Assembly: GCA_008828725.1 (NCBI GenBank)
Contig: MEHQ01000633.1
Location: 227,979 to 291,978 of the forward strand
Reading direction: 5' to 3'
From: Saccharina japonica
Taxonomy: Eukaryota; Sar; Phaeophyceae; Laminariales; Laminariaceae
Length of the DNA: 64,000 nucleotides
Part shown: positions 49,569 to 57,943 of the stretch, piece by piece
Layout: each line of letters opens with the position of its first letter
Position numbering within the stretch: the stretch's first letter is position 1
Program-made: the position numbers and the translations under genes
Notes under the pieces: model-generated
Database searches by the model: none
Told to the model about the DNA's origin: nothing
The model's input: only the letters and a program-made list of their open reading frames with translations

Positions 49569-51204
49569 GCTGGTACCGCGAGCAAACGATGTCCTCGCGA
49601 GGACACACCGCGAATAATGCAGAAGTGCTCGTAGTTTTGTGATATTAATAGTTCAAGAGGGAAGGTTCATCCTGCTCTCGAGAACGCGTGTCGTTCGTTC
49701 GTCGGAAGTGCTGCTTTTGCGCACGAGCTTCAAGTTCGCACCTCGGCGAAGTCCAACTACAGTACGTATACTGTAAGGTCTTGCCCTCGCCTTGTGCTGT
49801 TGCTGTATGATACCAGGTACGTACACATTCTAGATAAGTGTTGCTGTATGTATGATACTCTTACGTATAATAGAGCCGTGATGATGTCGCCCGAGGGTAT
49901 GATATGTATGGTGCTGCTCACTGAAAAAGTCCGCTTTTGCGCCTTTCTCACTCCGCACACTGTACTATACTTATTAATAGTATTCGTACATAGAGTGCTG
50001 AAACATTAACATATCAGACCTTCGACCCTACAACCCTATAGTGTACCAGGTGTCCGGTAGGTGAAGCAGTACCAACAGACGCAGCAGGTGCCGCGTTGGC
50101 TGCAACCTATACAAGAACTATGAATATCACCTGTATGGAAACATGATACCTGGTACATGAACAACAGATGCCTGGCATGCTACGCCGTACGGTTTACGGT
50201 TTCGAGGTAAGCAGCAGCAGCAGCAGCAGCAGGAGCAGACGGCCCTTCCCGAAAGGAGTTGTACGCATGTCGAGCTTGGCGTACACTACGTACTACTGCT
50301 GCATGTATGCACCTTGAGCCTGGCGAGACCGTACAACACAGTCGTACGAGTAGCAGTACAGTACTACGAGTAGCTTCATGCCCGAAGCAAAGCGGTGCCA
50401 TGTGTTCTTACGCCTAGACTATGATACCAGGCACCAGATATTACCTACGAGTACGTACTGCAGAAATAACCTACCATGCAACCTCCTATACTCGTATCAT
50501 ACCTCTCGTGTTACGTAGAGAGTAGGGTGCCTCTTACAGCACCACGATCGGTCTCCTGAAAGCGAGCGATCTTTCGAGCGACGGTTACCGCACGGACGAC
50601 CGAGAGCAAGTCGCATCAGGGCCGGCTACGAGCTACGAGTACGTATCTACGTACATAGCGCTACTACCCCGGCACTTGTGTGTGGGAACAGCTACGAGTA
50701 ATAGTGGTATACCTGGTATATACCATGGTACCAGTCGTTCATGTGTTGTGTGTCACACGGGACATGACATGAGGTAAGGCCACATCATGAAATGAAACAT
50801 GTCACAGACCCTGTTTGTCTACGTACGTACACAAGTACAGCAGCATGCCAAATGCGATACACACCTGTCGACTCTCCGCCGACCGTGGCCTGGCTGCGGC
50901 ACGACACCCTTCTCCTCCCGCCCGCACCACCCGACAGCTGCCCCATCGCGACAACCCCGCCATCACCGCCCCGCTGCTGCTCCACTCGGCAGCTGTTCCG
51001 GCCGAAGCCGTGCCCGTTACGGCCTCCAGAGCTTCGTGAGGTCACAGGGGCGCTCACCCAGGCCTCAGCGGTGAGCGGAGTCGCCACCGCCGCCGCGAGC
51101 AGACAGCACGCCGCCCTGGACCCTAGTCGCGATCGCCGTGATCGCGGTGCGGGCGGCAAGGTCGACGCTCCTCGCGAGAGCGTCTGGCACTCCCGGCCCG
51201 TCAT
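34069..51204 (-). CDS. der: Der/EngA tandem-GTPase ribosome assembly factor, plastid-targeted, 12 exons seen (join; one internal part missing)
   Basis: Exons in transcription order: 51204-50865, 46266-46131, 45631-45501, 43604-43405, 42461-42303, 40477-40394, 39848-39739, [missing], 38941-38852, 38290-38222, 37371-37285, 35991-35893, 34173-34069. All introns are GT-AG and phases match across every adjacent pair outside the gap. The protein shows a plastid presequence (1 to about 60), an acidic segment (115-158), GTPase domain 1 with G1 GRPNVGKST (203-211), G2 GVTRDR (231-236), G3 DTGG (252-255), G4 NKCE (317-320) and G5 SGLHG (344-348), then the start of GTPase domain 2 (GRPNVGK, 381-387). 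After the gap come G5 of domain 2 (TSAKTGQR) and the C-terminal KH-like domain ([26 protein letters not shown]). Der binds 50S subunit precursors; here probably the plastid ribosome in the stroma. About 536 codons are seen; roughly 110 are lacking. Identity is very sure; the start codon is less so. Confidence 0.93.
34821..35262 (-). mobile_element. LINE 3' end, second copy, in Der intron
   Basis: About 440 bp colinear with 20595-21090, with small indels. It keeps the zinc-finger pattern and the segment [10 protein letters not shown] in frame. On the plus strand it begins after a 32-base G run (34789-34820), that is, the element's 3' end carries a C tract. 5'-truncated, as expected for target-primed insertions. 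Confidence 0.78.
35893..35991 (-). CDS. der: Der exon: KH-like domain, [14 protein letters not shown]
   Basis: 33 codons, phase 0, acceptor TGTCGCAG|ATT and donor GAACAG|GTCAGG. It encodes [19 protein letters not shown] followed by [14 protein letters not shown], the strongest signature of the Der C-terminal KH-like domain. Confidence 0.95.
36283..36478 (-). mobile_element. SINE body without head, in Der intron
   Basis: About 190 bp of the SINE body ending against the 8-bp (GATAACAT)n array. Confidence 0.6.
36478..36752. repeat. 8-bp satellite (GATAACAT / GATAATAT)n in Der intron
   Basis: About 34 units with blocks of the two variants. It produces repetitive YHVIMLSC-type frames that are not real proteins. 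Confidence 0.85.
37285..37371 (-). CDS. der: Der exon: KH-like domain, middle part
   Basis: 29 codons, phase 0, acceptor TTGTTGCAG|GTG and donor AATCAG|GTACGT. It encodes [15 protein letters not shown] and QGKIYYCNQ, the family pattern of PP followed by a short basic linker and G-K-I-Y-Y-x-x-Q. Confidence 0.93.
38222..38290 (-). CDS. der: Der exon: start of KH-like domain
   Basis: 23 codons, phase 0, acceptor TGCCGCAG|CTG and donor AACGAG|GTAGGG. It encodes [19 protein letters not shown] and VLNE, matching the Der helix preceding T-x-x-LN-E at the start of the KH-like domain. Confidence 0.92.
38852..38941 (-). CDS. der: Der exon: end of GTPase domain 2 (G5)
   Basis: 30 codons, acceptor CCCCCAG|GCG and donor ACTAAG|GTCGGA. 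It encodes [19 protein letters not shown] and TSAKTGQR, the WA-x-VVFTSA-x-TGQR signature of the second GTPase domain. It leaves in phase 0, matching the next exon. The donor is slightly unusual (GTCGGA). Confidence 0.93.
38942..39738 (-). other. Position where the core of Der GTPase domain 2 (G2-G4) should lie but is absent
   Basis: About 110 residues (rest of the P-loop, GTTRD-like G2, DTAG-like G3, NKWD-like G4) are missing between exons 7 and 8. The minus strand here holds only CTG/CTGTTG-type repeat (39480-39730), unrecognised AT-balanced sequence, a truncated copy of the poly(C)-tailed repeat next to a 13-base G run (39262-39274), and a 60-base LINE tail next to another G run (39033-39044). 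The gap is either an assembly collapse or a real deletion. Confidence 0.8.
39033..39105 (-). mobile_element. LINE 3' tail fragment with C tract
   Basis: A 60-base tail (plus strand TACTCATGTGTTGATG to CCCTTTCGAGACG) after a 12-base G run, in the intron where the Der domain 2 core is missing. Confidence 0.65.
39739..39848 (-). CDS. der: Der exon 7: interdomain linker and P-loop of GTPase domain 2
   Basis: Acceptor ACTACCAG|GTT. It encodes [16 protein letters not shown], then [16 protein letters not shown], and ends GGAAA|GTGAGA, leaving the Lys codon of the second P-loop in phase 2. The next exon should begin with one base followed by Ser codons and carry the rest of domain 2. No such exon is seen down to 38942. 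Confidence 0.92.
39940..40372. repeat. (ATC)n trinucleotide tract in Der intron 6
   Basis: Nearly fills the 545-bp intron between exons 6 and 7; variants CACC and CAGC are interspersed. Confidence 0.85.
40394..40477 (-). CDS. der: Der exon 6: end of GTPase domain 1 (G5)
   Basis: 28 codons, phase 0 on both sides, acceptor CAAACAG|ATC and donor GACGGG|GTGAGC. It encodes [16 protein letters not shown] and [12 protein letters not shown], the FW-LGLG and S-x-x-HG signatures closing GTPase domain 1. It is short and lies amid repeats. Confidence 0.93.
40807..41015. repeat. Dispersed repeat shared with 62327-62495
   Basis: Both start near TAAAGCTTAAGC and end GAGCATGTTGACC, then CGGTGGGGATAGCCACC or a close variant. 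Diverged; family not recognised. Confidence 0.6.
41100..41335. repeat. Tandem duplication of about 112 bp in Der intron 5
   Basis: GAGGGGCGGCGGCTTATTAG to CTGCTGTTTCGTGTCCCC appears twice; a third short piece lies at 42668-42700. Confidence 0.75.
41650..42165 (-). mobile_element. Poly(C)-tailed dispersed repeat, near full-length copy
   Basis: Colinear with 22352-22905 including the outer segment AGCTCACGCAGCGAGTGGCG. It has many single-base indels relative to other copies. It lies in Der intron 5. Confidence 0.75.
42303..42461 (-). CDS. der: Der exon 5: GTPase domain 1, up to G4
   Basis: 53 codons, phase 0 on both sides, acceptor GCTCAG|ATC and donor TCGGAG|GTGCGT. It encodes [20 protein letters not shown] (helix 2 and strand 4) and [13 protein letters not shown] with the G4 motif. 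G4 reads NKCE rather than the bacterial NKxD. Confidence 0.95.
42838..43385. repeat. 15-bp satellite (TCTGTAGATGATCTA)n in Der intron 4
   Basis: Two blocks (42850-43100 and 43275-43378) of one array, split by the GGGGTCCC-ended element. It approaches the donor of exon 4 at 43404. Confidence 0.78.
43106..43271. mobile_element. GGGGTCCC-ended element, copy 2, in Der intron 4
   Basis: Best-preserved ends: GGGGTCCCCCAGCAAAGCGG and the complement ACCGCCTTGTTGGGGGACCC. It interrupts a (GTAGATGATCTATCT)n array, showing that it inserted after the array formed. Confidence 0.75.
43405..43604 (-). CDS. der: Der exon 4: GTPase domain 1, G1 to G3
   Basis: Acceptor ACAAAAG|GT and donor AAGGAG|GTGTGT (phase 0 out). 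It encodes [13 protein letters not shown] (P-loop), the switch I motif GVTRDRTY (G2) and DVVDTGGLV (G3). The match to Der GTPase domain 1 is unambiguous by eye. Confidence 0.96.
43606..45500 (-). other. Der intron 3 with 66-bp tandem repeat
   Basis: From about 45110 to 45490 lie some six diverged copies of a roughly 66-bp unit (a TAGTTTCAGTGTGGGG core, then GGTCAGTCAAGG and CAAACCGCCGTCTCC). The last copy ends against the splice donor of exon 3. Related units recur outside the gene at 53515-53580 and 53805-53845. A family-B element lies at 44095-44174, a C-tailed LINE fragment at 44376-44470. Confidence 0.7.
44376..44470 (+). mobile_element. LINE 3' tail fragment with C tract
   Basis: Only the last 70 bases or so of the LINE (CTCGAAAGGGATGCGTGG to ACAAATGAG) followed by a 24-base C run. 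It lies in Der intron 3. Confidence 0.72.
45501..45631 (-). CDS. der: Der exon 3: start of GTPase domain 1
   Basis: Acceptor CACGTAG|C and donor ATCG|GTGAGA. It encodes a helical lead-in ([14 protein letters not shown]) and the first beta strand YPVVAVI. The Gly codon of the P-loop is split by the intron: G here, GT in exon 4. The phase arithmetic is exact at both ends. The polypyrimidine tract before the acceptor is weak, so the 5' boundary is the least certain part. Confidence 0.88.
46023..46112. repeat. 33-bp repeat, three units, next to a Der splice donor
   Basis: GCTCGTGAGCAAGCGCGCTC plus AATCGCTATGGCC, three near-perfect units, ending about 20 bases from the exon 2 donor at 46130. Confidence 0.8.
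46131..46266 (-). CDS. der: Der exon 2: acidic linker
   Basis: Acceptor CTGCAG| and donor |GTTAGC; enters in phase 1 and leaves in phase 2. It encodes about 45 residues ([14 protein letters not shown] onward), roughly half Asp or Glu, between the plastid presequence and the first GTPase domain. Bacterial Der lacks such an extension. A 33-bp triplicated repeat follows the donor in the intron. Confidence 0.85.
47672..48106. mobile_element. Short inverted-repeat element interrupted by a SINE
   Basis: Outer parts (47672-47708 and 48043-48106) are the two ends of the GTATTACGGGGGACC element. The interval holds a minus-strand SINE with a good tRNA-like head (on the minus strand CTAGCTGGTAGCC as A box, GGGTTCGATTCTC as B box, at 47960-48040). 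Nested insertion in Der intron 1. Confidence 0.7.
48399..48990 (-). mobile_element. Poly(C)-tailed repeat copies in Der intron 1
   Basis: One short 3' piece (48399-48450), a longer copy (48450-48782) and a third (48784-48990), the last two separated by a single N at 48783. Confidence 0.7.
49021..49211. mobile_element. GGGGTCCC-ended element, copy 3, in Der intron 1
   Basis: Same internal order as copy 1 (GTAAGGCGGTATCCCGG, then ACAAGGCGGTCATA) with diverged ends. Confidence 0.68.
50865..51204 (-). CDS. der: Der exon 1: bipartite plastid presequence
   Basis: 113 codons plus one base, starting at the only Met of this reading frame. Residues 1-30 are basic. Residues 31-48 are a hydrophobic signal-peptide core ([10 protein letters not shown] followed by ATPLTAEA) and cleavage would fall at A48|W49 before WVSAP. 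An aromatic residue at +1 is the hallmark of plastid import in algae with complex red plastids. A Ser/Arg/Gly-rich, acid-poor stretch follows, as expected for a transit peptide. The donor is ACAG|GTGTGT in phase 1, matching the phase of exon 2 across a 4.6-kb intron. Assignment to Der rests on this phase match, strand, order and function. Use of an upstream start cannot be excluded. A 177-codon plus-strand frame over the same bases is taken as its antisense shadow. Confidence 0.75.
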
Positions 51205-51205
51205 T

Positions 51206-51907
51206 GTTGTCTGCTTGCCGTCGTCAGTGCTCCGCTGCGCTGTGTGCGGCGGTGGGAGAGGGTTGAAGTACTCTCGATGTTCGCGAGGGTACAGCAGATT
51301 CTTCCCGCGCTCTGGGCACTGCTAGAGGTCAGCACCAACTCTACCGTCGATACGTTCCTTGACGATTGGTTGAATAGGGCTGGTTTGACGCACCGCTCCT
51401 CGCTAACTGCAGGCTCTGTGAGGCCCTGCTGGAGGTGGCCTTTTCTTGAAGGGGTTTCGTAGATAATTGTAAAGGCGTTCTTAGACAGGGGCTATTGAAG
51501 TGTCTCGTTCTGGTTTTTGGCCGTTTGGGGTTTCTTTGGAGTTTCGAAGAACGGGTTTGGCCGGCGCGTATGCGGGTCGCAGCCGTCTGTGGCAGTCGGT
51601 AGGCAACTCGGTAACAGTGGTATCTCAGTTACAGTCTGTGTGTGCACGCGTACCTCGTGGTGTATCGCAAATCAACCGAAATAAAATTGCGATCTTCGTC
51701 GTGCGATCTTTGCTTGCATGTATGTCGTAGGCTCGGTGTCTTTCTTTGTTGTCGTGAGTCAGAATCTCAAGACGTTATATTTTTCGTTGTGGTGGCGAAC
51801 TCTAATTTATGTGGCCGACCAGCCGACCAGCGTCTTTGCGTGGAATCCTGAATAACAACAAGCACTACAAAGTAGTAGTACAGCAGCAGACGTAGTAGTA
51901 GTATTAA

Positions 51908-51960
<53 letters not shown>

Positions 51961-52617
51961 AAACAAAGTTTTATAAATACAACAGCTGTGAGTTCGACTG
52001 ATTGGATAATTGATACTCAACTGTAGTAGTTGTATTAGTAGTAGTAGTAGTAGTAAAACAAAGTTTTATAAATACAACAGCTGTGAGTTCGACTGATTGG
52101 ATAATTGATACTCAACTGTAGTAGTTGTATTAATAGTATAATAGTAGCAGTAGCAGCAGCAGCAGTAAGCAGCAAAAATAATACTGGTAAGCAGTTGTTA
52201 GCGGCAGTGATGAACGAAGAGGGAGCGAAACCCGCCATTCCGTACGGACGATGCTAATAACGTCAAGATGCATCACCGAGAGCTCAAAGCCCTTCTACGG
52301 GGCGGCCAACCGGCGTACCAGGCATGGTACAGAAGATAAGCCACTGGACTGGAGAAAGTCTCGATCACAACTTCATCCATCCATCGACTTTTTGTTCGAG
52401 AATCCTCAGAAACACTCTTAATTATGTAGAATGAAGAAAATTGGCAACCGTGTAAATAAGTTACGTTTACACACTCCACCCCGACAACAATCACAACAAC
52501 TCCCCAGGAGAACCACAGGCCTGCGCCCCCCCATCAGCCACAACTGTAGTCCAAATGCAAGTTGCAAGTACAAAATGAAACTTTGACGGGCCCACCGCGC
52601 ACAATCGACATCACCAA
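51206..52617. other. Intergenic space between the two genes
   Basis: About 1.4 kb between the coiled-coil gene stop and the Der start; it should hold the Der promoter and 5' leader and the other gene's 3' end. It contains (GTA)n at about 51889-51960 and a tandem duplication of about 77 bp (51961-52037 and 52056-52134, containing ACAACAGCTGTGAGTTCG). No TATA box can be singled out. Confidence 0.6.
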
Positions 52618-52743
52618 TCAATATTTCCCCCGAGCTATCTCGGTCTCAAGATTCTCCAAGGCGTCCAGTTGCGCTGCTGCCGAAGAAATCCTCTCACGAG
52701 CTATCTCTCCCGCTCGAGCGAGAGCACCGACCGAACTTCCCGA
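52618..52743 (-). CDS. Coiled-coil gene, terminal exon
   Basis: 41 codons plus TGA, acceptor AATAAACAG|TCG. It encodes SGSSVGALARAGEIARERI, then SSAAAQLDALENLETEIARG and KY-stop: an amphipathic helix ending the protein. GC-rich against an AT-rich surrounding. Confidence 0.78.
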   Translation of the reverse strand, partial: SGSSVGALARAGEIARERISSAAAQLDALENLETEIARGKY

Positions 52744-55700
52744 CTGTTTATTTTTTTTCCATCTCGCATGCAAAACAAAATTGTTCTAATAGATAGACCG
52801 CACAACAGCAGCAGCAACAACAACAACAGCGATAGCCGGCGCCGGAAGGAGGACGGGCGAGACCCGGCTCGCATGCTACAACTCACCAAAAAGTACTTCT
52901 CCCCCCCCGCCCCCCTAGAATCAAAACGCCTGCGAAAGGCGCGACAAAATAAACCTAGACCTCTCGCCGACTGCACAGTCGGCTTGCTACACACCAGAAA
53001 ACAAAACAAAAACAAAACGAACCACAATCACGCAACCAATCCCCCCCCCCCCGCGCGAGCGCCCAATCCCAAACAGCCTGCTGAGCGTGTGGGCGGGTGT
53101 ACAAGCACAGCACACAGCCCTCAACCCCCGCCAACGCCCCTCCCCTCGCCCGCCCGGTCCAAGTACGTTGGCCGGATCGAGCCATGAGCGAAAGTCCAGG
53201 CCGAAAGTCCAGACCAAACCGGACCATTGCAAGCATATTCCGTGGCAAACTTGCTAAGAGGCCGTTATTTGCCGGGCACATCAAGCCCTCTCTTGAGGCC
53301 TCAACATCGATTTTTCAGTGTTCTTCACGGGTCACATGCCCCCAACCCGTGGGTCTGGTCAAAATAACTTTTCAAAATCTCACGGGTCGGGTTGAGTAAG
53401 GTCGGGTCGGGTCGGGAGATTTTCAAATTCTCACGGATCGGGTCCGGTTACCGTTACCCGACCCGACCCGACCTGGCCCGGGAGGTTAGACCCGACCCCG
53501 TGAACCTCCCTGCTAGTTCTAGTGTAGGGGGCAGTCAGTCAGTCAGTCCAAGGGGGGGGTCAAACAGCGGTCTCCTACAAGCATCTTTGCTGCCGACCCC
53601 TGAATGACGTCACCGGCCGACGAGGGGTTTTCCACCAATCAGAAGTTTCCTTCCAAAAACCAACTGAACCAATAGGAAATATGCGGACACCAACTACCAT
53701 TCTATACGTCGTACAGTACAGTAGTAGCGGCAGCAAACGTGCTACGTATACGTAATAGTAGACCGGCATTTTTCGGGCGCCGTCAATCAAGACCTCTTAA
53801 AGGCCTCAACATGCTAGTTTTAGTGAAGTCGGTCAGTCGAGAAATGTAAAAAAAAACGCGGTTTCCTTCCGTTACATCGCATATTTGATGAGGCCCCACT
53901 GCTGTTTGCTGAACGCTATTGATTTCCTCAGGTTATACACTTTTCCCTTAGCCTTCGTTTTTTTTTTTCATTCAAAACTCCAGAACTGCTGTTGAGAGCA
54001 AAGGTACAGGGATTTAATTCTGCCGTAAAAGTCAGCTATTCATAGCTCGACAAAAAAAAAACGTCCCTCAAGGAGAGGAGGGAAATTCGGAAACTAGAAA
54101 AAAAAAAACGAGACCGCGGCTTAACCCCCCCCTCGTATATAAGAAATAATCGTGGCACTACTAGTCTTACACGCCCGGGCCAACGCCCTCATCCTCCTCC
54201 TCCACTATCCTCCTGCCCCCCATCTCAAGCGTCGTGTACGCCGGACCCCCCGCCGCCCCAGCTCTCCTTGTCCTCGGCACGGCGTGAGCACCGTGGGTGA
54301 TCCGACGCGACGGGCAGCAAATGACAGAGAAGCCTCCACAGAGGCTGGCCTGCACCTGGACCAGCTCCGCGAGCTGCTCAACGCTCTGCCACACGGTTCC
54401 ACGTCGCGGAGGGGGGGGGGGGGTGATACATAAATGGCGGGACCCACGCATAAAGCCGGGAAAGTGCCAGCTAATCCTGCCAGAGATTGATACCACTATA
54501 TGATAATACGGGGGACCATAGTAAGTAGGACCAAATATTGTTCGTAAAAATAGGGAAACATGTGCCAGCCAGTCCTGCTAGAGATTGGTACCACTGATAT
54601 TACGAGGGGCATAGTAAATAGGACCAAAAAGTAATATTAATAATAAAAATAGGGAAATATATAGGTCTTTGTGTGTAGGTCCTATTTACTATGGCCCCCC
54701 AAAAGTTAGACTCGTCCCTACCATAGGGGCAGCACTTTTTTTTTTTCAGAAACAGAAACGGCTGACTATTAGTATATACCCCATCGACCTAGGAACAACC
54801 CCCTGTGTGTATATATTCCATTTGTGTTGGCGCAAACTGTACGTACTCGCTACGAGTACAAACCTGGAGTACGTCCGCGTAGGCCAAAGGGATGTCGTCT
54901 ATCGGGTTGTTAAGCCTACGTACACATATTCTCAAAACTAAAAAGTCAGTTCAGTTTTTTGGGCGAGATAAGGGAGCTCCTCAAGGGAGGCGATTCAGAA
55001 AAAATAAGGCGCTACCCCTATAAGGCAAATATATAGCACGCCTCCATATTCACAACAGAGTCTTGGGTATATATACTGTAGAACCTCTGCCGGCGGCGAG
55101 CTATATACCCAGGGGCAGACAGGAGGGCTCACGGCCGGATGGGAACTATTGTAGGCTGGCGTAGGCTCACGGTGTGTACATCCAGCAGCCCTGCCGGCAG
55201 AACCCTACACTCAGGGTCAGTCATAGTCAGTGTGGAGGGCTCGGGGGTCCCGAGTGGGGACTAGGTCGGCGAAACGGGAGCAGGGTAGTACCAAGCAGGA
55301 GAAAGGTGCCACGCGGGAGCGGGAGCGGGGTGGTCTAAACGTAGAATTCTGGTTGTTCCCAAAGAACAATCCCAGTTTTTTTTAGCCCTTGCTGTTAACC
55401 CCTTAACCCCCTTGAAGAACTGGTCCCACGTAGTTGGGGACAAACTACTTGGATTTAGTGTAATATACTATTTCCAGTAGTAAAAGGGCTAACAGCTGCA
55501 ACCATTGTTTTGGGGTACACTATTTTGAATTACGTAGTGTGGGGCACTTTTTTTCAGCAGTGTAAGGACTGTACCTCGCTCTCCGAGAGGCCTGTACAGA
55601 CCTTGGTTAGGCTTCGTCAAAACGGTTAAAATGCCTTTTGACTTTATAAACCCCAACCATACCCCTAGTTACCCTGGCCCTAACTTTCCGGGAAATTTAT

Positions 55701-56311
55701 CGGAATGAAGATGTCATGAAGAGGTATTTAGTATGGCCTACCAACCATTTCGTCGAAGCAAGGGGCCAAGTTGTAAACATTCACTGGGTTTACTGAAAGC
55801 AAACGTTAGTTTATTTTTTTCTTACAAGGACCTTCGATTAATTTGCGATTATTTTTTTGTTTTATGTCTCAGTCTATGACCACATAATTTGCGTGTCTGT
55901 CTAGGGTGAAGAATCAGGACCGGCAGTGGGTGTATTGATATCGTTGGGGAAAAAAAACGGAATAATGTGAAGACTACACCAACAACAACAACAACCACCA
56001 CCACTACAACAACAAAGTTCCGGTTCTCAGCAATATACTCAATATTCTCTCCTTGCTATTTAGTATGGCCTACCAACCATTTCGTCGAAGCAAGGGGCCA
56101 AGTCGTACAATTTCACTGGGTATATTGAAAGCACAACGTTGGCCTTTCATTTGCTTACAAGCACCTTGATTAATTTGCGATTGTTTTTGGTTTTCTCTGT
56201 CTCACAGTCTGTAACCACATAATTTGCTTCTCTCTAGGATGAAGAATCAGGACGGGCACTGGGTGTACTGATATCGTTGGGTGGAAAGAACGGGTTAATG
56301 TGAAGGCAACG

Positions 56312-56348
<37 letters not shown>

Positions 56349-57548
56349 AAACCACAACAACACCAACAACACCAGCACCAACACCAACACCAACAACCAC
56401 CACAACAAAGTTCTGGTTCTCAGCAATATTCTCAGCATTTTCTCCTTGCTACTTCGGATGAACTAAAGTTATAGTTTTCTCTGGAACATTCCCAGAAGTT
56501 TCTCCATCTGCTTGGGTATGAAGAAAAAGCTCACCTGCGATACCAAAGCGAGACCGGACGAAACGCGATCCATTTCTGACTCCAGACGCCGCACCCGGTC
56601 AAGGTACACCGAATCCTTCGCCGCCTGCAATGCCACCAAACAACACATACATTTGAAGAAAGAAAAAAAAAAGCACACACATACACACATCAGCTGTGAG
56701 TTGCGAACATCTCCTCAAAACCCCTCTTTGTAAGCTTGGTGTGACGCTTCCATCGCGCTTCGATGCAAGAGATCCGAAGACCAAAGGATGGTCAGGTTCG
56801 GCTAATAACTAAGATAGGTGTGTTTACATACCAGGTACACACGTGCATCGAGAGCTGGTTACATATGACTCGGTGCAGCTTCCACAAAAAATGGTTGAAA
56901 ACATATGCTTGATTCGACCTAAAAAATAAAAACCCTACTTGTAATCCACAAAACCCTTCCAACACTATTACTGGGGAACGTACATACCAGTAGCAATCAG
57001 AACCAAAATATTGCCCATAAACATAGGGGGTATGTAGTTATTGGGCCCATAGGGGGGTATGTAATTATTGGGTCCATCATGGTGCTGATTATTACATATA
57101 CCCCCCCCCGTATAAAACACTAACCCCGACTGCACGGGAAATTTCTCGGAATGAAGATGGTACGGAGGAAATTCACATTTGATAGTGTGGACTATCAATC
57201 GTGTTTTTGTTTTTGTCGAACCTGGGCCAAGCCATACACACTTTTGTTTTGTTTTGTTTGTCGGACCTGGGCCAAGTCATACACACTTTTGTATTTTTTC
57301 TTGTCGGACCTGGGCCAAGCCATACATACACACCACGTTGATTTATACAAATATATATATGCACACCGGTCACAACGGAGAACAATAATAAGAGGGGGAG
57401 GCGTTTTTTGGTTGGGGGTTGCTTGCGTCTCTTGCGGTGCCACGTCGACCGCATCTCGAGAGAGTCAGTCGCCACGCACATGCGCATAGGACGCAGCACG
57501 CGCGAGCGCGAACGGTGAGCGCGCGGGAGGCGGCGGCGGGGGGGGGAA

Positions 57549-57629
<81 letters not shown>

Positions 57630-57901
57630 GGGGACGCGTGCTACGATAGAGGTATACCGGTATACCTTTTTTTGGTTGAAATGGTTTTCTGAACGATCGG
57701 GGCTCCTTAACCCAAAACCGTCGGACTTTTTTCATTCTCGTGTTGCAATATTCGTTCATGGTATACTTAGGCCATGATATTGTTCTTCGGGTACGTACGT
57801 ACTGGTAGCACTTTTATTTTCGTCCAAAATCGCAGTTTTTAGGTGAGAGATGTGGAGCTCCTCAAGTGACCCCCCCCCTGTCAGAAAAAAAGAAACATGG
57901 T

Positions 57902-57943
<42 letters not shown>

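Larger units (their letters stand above)
46267..50864 (-). other. Der intron 1 (4.6 kb)
   Basis: Holds a MITE-like element split by a SINE (47672-48106), two copies of the poly(C)-tailed repeat (48399-48990), a GGGGTCCC-ended element (49021-49211), a (GGC)n tract (49541-49567), (CAG)n at 50211-50232, and five copies of the TACCAGGTA motif. No exon-like sequence was recognised. Confidence 0.7.

Noticed and set aside
50792-51325. 177-codon plus-strand frame opposite Der exon 1
   Set aside because: Pro/Arg/Cys-rich composition typical of the antisense of a GC-rich exon. The minus strand has a targeting presequence and a phase-matched donor.
53390-53480. GGGTC/CGGGT tracts as telomere-like repeats
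   Set aside because: Short, internal, on both strands and of the wrong sequence for known algal telomeres; simple pentamer microsatellites.
57370-57759. Frame with a poly-Pro or poly-Gly run
   Set aside because: Produced by the 80-base G run.
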